A DNA stretch of 7,171 nucleotides. Origin: Rugosibacter sp. GTDB lineage: Bacteria > Pseudomonadota > Gammaproteobacteria > Burkholderiales > Rhodocyclaceae. The stretch covers positions 1 through 7,171 of the forward strand of contig JAUSQB010000384.1 in the NCBI GenBank assembly GCA_030652715.1. Reading direction: 5' to 3'. A program made the translations under genes and the position numbers. This document shows positions 6,510-7,171 of the stretch, one piece after another (position 1 is the first letter of the stretch; each line of letters starts with the position of its first letter). The notes under the pieces are model-generated. The model was not told where the DNA came from and did no database searches. It worked only from the letters and a program-made list of their open reading frames with translations.

Positions 6510-6547
6510 AAAAAAAGGACGGGCATGCCCGTCCTTTTTGCCATACA
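6499..6547 (-). terminator. Rho-independent terminator of glnA within a nested inverted repeat
   Basis: The core is the perfect palindrome GGACGGGCATGCCCGTCC (6517-6534), flanked by A5 (6512-6516) and T5 (6535-6539). This gives a 28-base perfect inverted repeat, with a run of six U in minus-strand RNA. It lies about 25 bases beyond the glnA stop and before the DUF4124 gene start, so it should end or attenuate glnA transcripts; the symmetry would also stop plus-strand transcripts. An outer pair, TGTATGGC (6499-6506) and GCCATACA (6540-6547), extends the stem across a 5-base one-sided bulge. Confidence 0.88.
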
Positions 6548-6563
6548 CCAAGCAAATAATCAA

Positions 6564-7171
6564 TCAAATCGAATAGTACATATCGAATTCGATGGGGTGC
6601 GTGGTCATGCGGAAGCGCTGCACCTCTTCCATTTTCAAAGCAATGTAAGCATCGATCATCTCGTTGCTGAATACGCCGCCACGGGTCAGAAACTCGCGAT
6701 CCTTATCCAGGTATTCCAATGCCTGCTCAAGACTGGAACAAACGGTTGGGATCTTTGCATCTTCTTCTGGTGGCAGGTCATACAGATTCTTGTCGGCCGG
6801 GTCGCCCGGATGAATCTTGTTCTGTACGCCATCCAGGCCGGCCATCATCAGCGCGGTAAAGCACAGGTAGGGGTTTGCGCCCGGATCGGGGAAGCGGGTT
6901 TCGATACGACGAGCTTTATCAGACTGCACATAAGGAATACGGATCGAGGCAGAACGGTTACGAGCAGAGTAGGCCAGCTTTACCGGAGCCTCGTAACCCG
7001 GCACCAAGCGCTTGTAGGAGTTGGTCAGCGGATTGGTGATCGCGTTCAGCGCACGCGCATGCTTGATAATGCCGCCGATGTAGTACAGGGCGAACTCGGA
7101 CAAGCCGGCGTAGCCGTTGCCGGCGAACAGGTTCTTGCCGTCCTTCCAGATCGACTGGTGCACGTGCATGC
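6564..7171 (-). CDS. glnA: Glutamine synthetase type I, C-terminal 201 residues (5' end outside window)
   Basis: The fragment begins inside the conserved G-M-H-V-H-Q-S substrate-binding segment (E. coli GMHCHMS). Its first ATG at 7169 is internal, not a start. GlnA makes glutamine from glutamate, ammonia and ATP as a cytoplasmic dodecamer. Visible signatures, numbered from that internal Met, are [18 protein letters not shown] (46-63), [13 protein letters not shown] (67-79), [18 protein letters not shown] (87-104), and [10 protein letters not shown] (127-136). Tyr130, encoded at 6780-6782, matches the tyrosine adenylylated by GlnE in E. coli (Tyr397), placing it in the regulated GSI-beta type. 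The end, EFDMYYSI, is the usual C-terminus, so the 3' end is intact. A full-length protein would be about 470 residues. A strong hairpin terminator follows the stop, ahead of the DUF4124 gene and ntrBC. Confidence 0.98.
   Translation of the reverse strand, partial: MHVHQSIWKDGKNLFAGNGYAGLSEFALYYIGGIIKHARALNAITNPLTNSYKRLVPGYEAPVKLAYSARNRSASIRIPYVQSDKARRIETRFPDPGANPYLCFTALMMAGLDGVQNKIHPGDPADKNLYDLPPEEDAKIPTVCSSLEQALEYLDKDREFLTRGGVFSNEMIDAYIALKMEEVQRFRMTTHPIEFDMYYSI

Noticed and set aside
6481..6567. 29-residue N-terminal extension of the DUF4124 protein from TTG 6567
   Set aside because: The extension is encoded across the glnA terminator hairpin and would bury the signal peptide; ATG 6480 gives a normal exported protein.

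Overview
The window looks like ordinary chromosome of a betaproteobacterium, most likely order Burkholderiales. The order glnA, then a small DUF4124-type gene, then ntrB and ntrC suggests this. So do the mid-50s GC impression, the SlyB-like lipoprotein and a biotin ligase without a DNA-binding domain. A moderate-GC member of Oxalobacteraceae would fit, but that is only an inference. There are no mobile elements, CRISPR arrays, tRNAs or rRNAs, and no gene-free stretch longer than about 100 bases.

Left part, plus strand (1-1620): the last 33 codons of a probable PfkB-family sugar/nucleoside kinase, then a SlyB-like glycine-zipper outer-membrane lipoprotein (158-607), then a PlsC-type lysophospholipid acyltransferase (694-1620). 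The lipoprotein and acyltransferase both concern the cell envelope.

Right part, minus strand (7171 down to 1541): the C-terminal 201 residues of glutamine synthetase (glnA), a strong hairpin terminator, a secreted DUF4124/coiled-coil protein, the nitrogen two-component system ntrB-ntrC (4-base ATGA overlap), a monofunctional biotin-protein ligase (birA, 22 bases after ntrC), and the Ap4A hydrolase apaH (44 bases after birA). The last four are closely spaced and probably form one transcript, ntrB-ntrC-birA-apaH. ApaH and the acyltransferase converge and overlap by 80 bases at their 3' ends.

Functionally, NtrB and NtrC sense and relay nitrogen status through PII and normally drive glnA from sigma-54 promoters. 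The visible GlnA fragment carries the NLYDLPPEE adenylylation segment, so its activity is probably also controlled post-translationally. The most useful non-coding observation is a full match to the degenerate sigma-54 promoter consensus on the minus strand at 5918-5934, correctly placed to drive ntrBC. The second is a 49-base nested inverted repeat at 6499-6547 that contains the glnA terminator. I saw no convincing new biological system. The remaining points are extra segments in BirA and PlsC, the DUF4124 gene set inside the nitrogen locus, and the placement of birA and apaH downstream of ntrC.
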